A stretch of DNA of 8,808 nt from contig CACZQU010000441.1 in NCBI GenBank assembly GCA_902783305.1, positions 1-8,808 on the forward strand, in the 5' to 3' direction. Below are positions 5,920-8,808 of this stretch, in pieces. The DNA comes from an uncultured Lachnospiraceae bacterium. Its GTDB lineage: Bacteria; Bacillota; Clostridia; Lachnospirales; Lachnospiraceae. The position numbers were made by a program, and so were the translations under genes. Below the pieces are notes generated by a model. It saw nothing but the letters and a program-made list of their open reading frames with translations, was not told the origin of the DNA and searched no databases. How positions within the stretch are numbered: position 1 is the stretch's first letter; each line of letters begins with the position of its first letter.

Positions 5920-8355
5920 ATGAAATATGGATATTTTGACGACCAGCACCAGGAGTACGTCATTACTACTCCTGATACCCCTCTTCCCTGGATCAACTAC
6001 CTGGGAGCCACCGATTTCTTTTCTCTTGTTTCCAACACCTGCGGCGGATACAGTTTCTACAAGGATGCAAAGCTTCGCCGAATCACCCGCTACCGTTATA
6101 ACAGCGTACCGCTGGACAGTGACGGCAAGTATTATTATATCAAGGACGGGGATACCATCTGGAATCCCGGATTCATGCCAACCAGAACACCTCTTGATTT
6201 CTATGAATGCCGGCACGGATTGGGATATTCCCTTTTCACCGGATCCAGAAACGGAGTCAAGGTGTGCCAGCTGAATTTCGTACCGACTGACGCCGCCTGT
6301 GAAATCAACAAGCTGACTATACGCAATGAATCTGAGGAGGAAAAGGATCTGCAGCTTTTCTCCTATGTGGAATTCTGTCTCTGGAATGCCGTGGATGATT
6401 CCACCAATTTCCAGAGAAATCTCAGCATCGGCGAAGTTGAAGTGCACGGCAGCGTGATCTATCACAAGACAGAGTACCGTGAAAGGAGAAATCATTACAG
6501 CTTTTTCAGCGTTAATGCTCCTGTGGACGGTTTTGACACCAGCAGAGATGAGTTCCTCGGCGCCGGAAACAGCGCAAAGGAACCGTCAGCTGTCAGGGAA
6601 GGGAAGGCCCGCAATTCCATTGCCAGCGGCTGGTTCCCCGTTGCGAGCCACCAGATAAAGCTTCATCTGGCTCCCGGCGAAGAAAAGACCTTTGTCTTCC
6701 TCCTTGGCTATTGCGAAAATCCGGAAGACCTCAAGTTTGAAGCTCCCGATGTCATCAACAAGACTCCCGCCAAAGCCCTTCTTGGCGCTTATGAGACAGA
6801 AGCCCAGGTTGATGCCGCTTTTGAAAAGCTGGGACAGTACTGGAAGGCTCTCCTTTCCCGCTATCATGTCGAAAGCGCCGATGAGCATGTCAACCGTATG
6901 GCCAACATCTGGAACCAGTATCAGTGCATGGTTACCTTCAATTTCTCCCGTTCTGCCTCATACTATGAGAGCGGTACCGGAAGAGGCATGGGCTTCCGGG
7001 ATTCGTGTCAGGATCTGCTGGGATTCGTCCATCTGATCCCCGAGCGGGCAAGAGAACGGATTCTGGATATTGCGGCGACTCAGTTCAGCGACGGCAGTGC
7101 TTATCACCAGTATCAGCCGCTGACCAAAAAAGGAAACCTGGATGTCGGCAGCGGCTTCAACGATGACCCGTTGTGGCTGATCGCCGCAGTCAGCGCGTAC
7201 ATCCGCGAAACTGGGGACTTTGGCATTCTGGACGAACCGGTTCCCTTTGACAATACCCCCGGAACGGAAGAATCTCTGTTTGAGCATCTGACGAGATCCT
7301 TCCAGTATATCCGGACCCATCTTGGGCCGCATAAGCTCCCGCAGATCGGGCGTGCCGACTGGAATGACTGCCTGAATCTGAACTGCTTCTCCAAAACGCC
7401 TGGTGAATCCTTCCAGACCACCGGACCATCCGAAGGACCGATCGCGGAATCCGTCTTTATCGCAGGTATGTTTGTGCGATATGGGAAGGATTACGCAGAG
7501 CTTTGCTCTCACACCGGCCGGCAGGAGCTGGCTGATGATGCCCTTGCGGCAGTAAACCAGATGGTTCAGGCTGTTCTCGAATCCGGCTGGGACGGCAAAT
7601 GGTTCCTCCGGGCTTATGACGCCTCCTCACAGACGGTTGGCTCCAGCGAATGCGAAGAGGGACAGATCTACATCGAGCCCCAGGGCTTCTGCGTCATTGC
7701 AGGCATCGGCGTTGAGGAGGGACTGGCAAAGCAGGCTCTCGACAGCGTCAAGGAGCGTCTCGATACCAGATACGGCATCATGATTCTTCAGCCCGCTTAT
7801 ACCCGCTATTACCTCAATCTGGGCGAGATTTCCTCCTACCCGCCGGGCTATAAGGAAAACGCCGGGATTTTCTGCCATAATAATCCATGGATTTCCATTG
7901 CGGAAACCGTGATCGGACGAGGCAGCAGGGCCTTTGAGATTTACCGCCGTACCTGCCCGTCCTATATCGAAGATATCAGCGAGATCCACCGGACAGAGCC
8001 CTATGTCTATTCCCAGATGATCGCCGGGGCAGACGCTCCCAGACATGGCGAGGCCAAAAACAGCTGGCTGACCGGTACCGCTTCCTGGACCTTTGTCAAC
8101 CTCTCCCAGGCGATTCTCGGCGTCCAGCCTACCCTGGACGGCCTTCGGATCGATCCCTGCATCCCAGGTGATTTCGGCGGCTTTGACCTTCAGCGTACCT
8201 ACCGTCAGGTAAACTATCAGATCCATGTGGACAATCCGGACCATGTTGAAAAAGGCGTGAAGTATCTGGAGGTCGACGGAAAGCGTGTGGAGGGAAATGT
8301 GATTCCTCCGGCACAGGGAGTCGGCGAATGCAAGGTTATCGTACACATGGGGTGA
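5920..8355 (+). CDS. cbp: Cellobiose phosphorylase (glycoside hydrolase family 94)
   Basis: Cytoplasmic enzyme that splits cellobiose with phosphate into alpha-glucose 1-phosphate and glucose, saving one ATP per cellobiose. Its 811 residues equal the length I recall for the Clostridium thermocellum enzyme and resemble it throughout, from [20 protein letters not shown] at the N-terminus to GVKYLEVDG near the C-terminus. An N-terminal beta-sandwich (about 1-290) is followed by an (alpha/alpha)6 barrel (about 320-730) and a small beta domain. The proton donor is the aspartate of DWND, D483, equivalent to D490 of the Cellvibrio gilvus enzyme. R355, H653, T718 and G719 correspond to its phosphate ligands, and D361 to its glucose-binding aspartate. 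No signal peptide is seen. Length and sequence argue against cellodextrin phosphorylase (about 980 residues) and chitobiose phosphorylase. GGAGG lies 9 nt before ATG 5920. The divergent LacI gene is its probable regulator; a converging sugar transporter gene may supply the substrate. Confidence 0.96.
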   Translation: MKYGYFDDQHQEYVITTPDTPLPWINYLGATDFFSLVSNTCGGYSFYKDAKLRRITRYRYNSVPLDSDGKYYYIKDGDTIWNPGFMPTRTPLDFYECRHGLGYSLFTGSRNGVKVCQLNFVPTDAACEINKLTIRNESEEEKDLQLFSYVEFCLWNAVDDSTNFQRNLSIGEVEVHGSVIYHKTEYRERRNHYSFFSVNAPVDGFDTSRDEFLGAGNSAKEPSAVREGKARNSIASGWFPVASHQIKLHLAPGEEKTFVFLLGYCENPEDLKFEAPDVINKTPAKALLGAYETEAQVDAAFEKLGQYWKALLSRYHVESADEHVNRMANIWNQYQCMVTFNFSRSASYYESGTGRGMGFRDSCQDLLGFVHLIPERARERILDIAATQFSDGSAYHQYQPLTKKGNLDVGSGFNDDPLWLIAAVSAYIRETGDFGILDEPVPFDNTPGTEESLFEHLTRSFQYIRTHLGPHKLPQIGRADWNDCLNLNCFSKTPGESFQTTGPSEGPIAESVFIAGMFVRYGKDYAELCSHTGRQELADDALAAVNQMVQAVLESGWDGKWFLRAYDASSQTVGSSECEEGQIYIEPQGFCVIAGIGVEEGLAKQALDSVKERLDTRYGIMILQPAYTRYYLNLGEISSYPPGYKENAGIFCHNNPWISIAETVIGRGSRAFEIYRRTCPSYIEDISEIHRTEPYVYSQMIAGADAPRHGEAKNSWLTGTASWTFVNLSQAILGVQPTLDGLRIDPCIPGDFGGFDLQRTYRQVNYQIHVDNPDHVEKGVKYLEVDGKRVEGNVIPPAQGVGECKVIVHMG

Positions 8356-8446
8356 TGCCGCACCAATGATGCTGTACGATGATCCCAGCGGATTGTTCCG
8401 GTTCCCGGTTCTTTTCCCCCTTCGTGAATCCACAGACTCATGAGAA

Positions 8447-8516
8447 AAAGGAAAGAAAAAACATAAGAAAGAGGCAGGGAAAGGATGAAAATCCTTTCCC
8501 TGCCTCTTTCTTATGT
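8447..8516. terminator. Bidirectional terminator: perfect 26-bp stem with GAAA loop
   Basis: The sequence 8461-8486 is the exact reverse complement of 8491-8516, with the tetraloop GAAA (8487-8490) between. On the minus strand the stem is followed by a T-rich tract (complement of 8460-8447, beginning TTTTTTC), making a good intrinsic terminator for the ABC permease operon. On the plus strand the inner 14-bp stem (8473-8504) is followed by the T-rich TCTTTCTTATGTT, which could end the phosphorylase transcript. It lies between two converging genes, the expected place. The stem is longer than most intrinsic terminators. Confidence 0.8.
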
Positions 8517-8590
8517 TCAGCTGTTCAGCCTGGCCGGGCTGACCCAGGAAGGAGCAGCACCGGCGTACAATCCAGGCATTTCCGAATCCA

Positions 8591-8808
8591 TTATCCTTTC
8601 ACCGCGCCGACCGCGACACCGCCGACGATATATTTCGAAAGGATCAGATACACAACGATGACGGGGAAAATGGAGAAGGCAATCATTGCGTAAACCTGCC
8701 CCATATCGAATTTCAGGAAATCCGCCGCACGAAGCTGCGCGATCAGGATAGGCAGGGTCTTTTTGATATCCGTGTGGAGCACCAGGGCCGGAGTAAAGTA
8801 ATTATTCC
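8591..8808 (-). CDS. Carbohydrate ABC transporter permease, MalG type (C-terminal 71 residues, 5' end outside window)
   Basis: Integral membrane subunit of a sugar importer of the MalFG class. Only the last 71 residues are visible; the reading frame is open to the window edge and continues beyond it. The visible part begins NNYFTPALVLHTD and contains KKTLPILIAQL, then a hydrophobic membrane segment of about 20 residues (MIAFSIFPVIVVYLILS) and the ending KYIVGGVAVGAVKG, all characteristic of the last transmembrane helix and tail of MalG/UgpE-like permeases; the EAA loop that contacts the ATPase is outside the window. Such genes usually follow a binding-protein and a MalF-type permease gene, which should lie to the right. 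It converges on the cellobiose phosphorylase gene, so import of cello-oligosaccharides is plausible, but the substrate cannot be read from this fragment. It ends with TAA at 8593-8591. Confidence 0.9.
   Translation of the reverse strand, partial: NNYFTPALVLHTDIKKTLPILIAQLRAADFLKFDMGQVYAMIAFSIFPVIVVYLILSKYIVGGVAVGAVKG

Noticed and set aside
5654..5996. Minus-strand reading frames of 70 and 110 codons across the phosphorylase leader and start.
   Set aside because: No ribosome binding site and no recognisable product; the longer one runs through the 5' end of the phosphorylase gene antisense.
5627..8433. Long antisense reading frames within the phosphorylase gene (for example 7627-8433 minus, 5899-6495 minus, 6958-7512 minus).
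   Set aside because: They mirror a well-conserved GH94 protein on the opposite strand, lack ribosome binding sites and show no family resemblance.
8520..8570. GGAAGGAGCAGC (8547-8558) and a nearby CAGCC/GGCTG stem resemble the apical part of signal recognition particle RNA.
   Set aside because: The AGGnCnGGAAGGnAGCAGC consensus is not fully met, the pairing partner strand is not convincing, and only 74 nt lie between the terminator and the ABC permease gene; it is more likely 3' untranslated sequence of that gene.

Overview
The window looks like chromosomal DNA of an anaerobic Gram-positive clostridium, most likely a plant-fibre-degrading Lachnospiraceae. I infer this from the strong AGGAGG-type ribosome binding sites, the moderate GC content, a cellobiose phosphorylase of clearly clostridial type, and a B12-like radical SAM / DUF2344 / RNase G block of the kind that precedes rplU in these genomes. 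There are six protein-coding genes, one of them cut by the right edge. I see no rRNA, tRNA, CRISPR array or insertion sequence.

Left part (1-3971, all minus strand). Reading leftward, three overlapping genes form an operon: a TIGR03960-type radical SAM protein with a B12-binding-like N-terminus, its companion DUF2344/TIGR03936 protein, and a short RNase E/G. Overlaps of 17 and 4 nt, with TTG and GTG starts, suggest translational coupling. The first 66 bases, downstream of the RNase gene, resemble the start of a ribosomal protein L21 leader RNA; rplU would lie just outside the window. This is a housekeeping RNA/ribosome-linked cluster in which two of the three genes have no firmly known function.

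Middle (4064-5919). A LacI-family regulator on the minus strand diverges from the cellobiose phosphorylase gene. The 830 bases between them carry no convincing gene of normal size but are rich in regulatory structure. They hold a good promoter for lacI with an operator-like AAACGTTT at its start point, a 27-bp dyad across that promoter, a good TTTACA-N17-TATAAT promoter toward the phosphorylase, several repeated CGTTTTC/CGTTTAC motifs, and a roughly 410-nt leader with hairpins and one possible short upstream ORF.

Right part (5920-8808). A full-length GH94 cellobiose phosphorylase is followed by a perfect 26-bp-stem hairpin that probably terminates transcription from both sides. Converging on it is the C-terminal end of a MalG-type sugar ABC transporter permease. 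Together the right half reads as a cello-oligosaccharide locus: uptake by the ABC transporter, phosphorolysis of cellobiose in the cytoplasm to glucose 1-phosphate and glucose, and control by the LacI protein. I see no wholly new system. The points most worth a second look are the structured leader of the phosphorylase, the operator cluster, and the uncharacterised radical SAM / DUF2344 / RNase G module.
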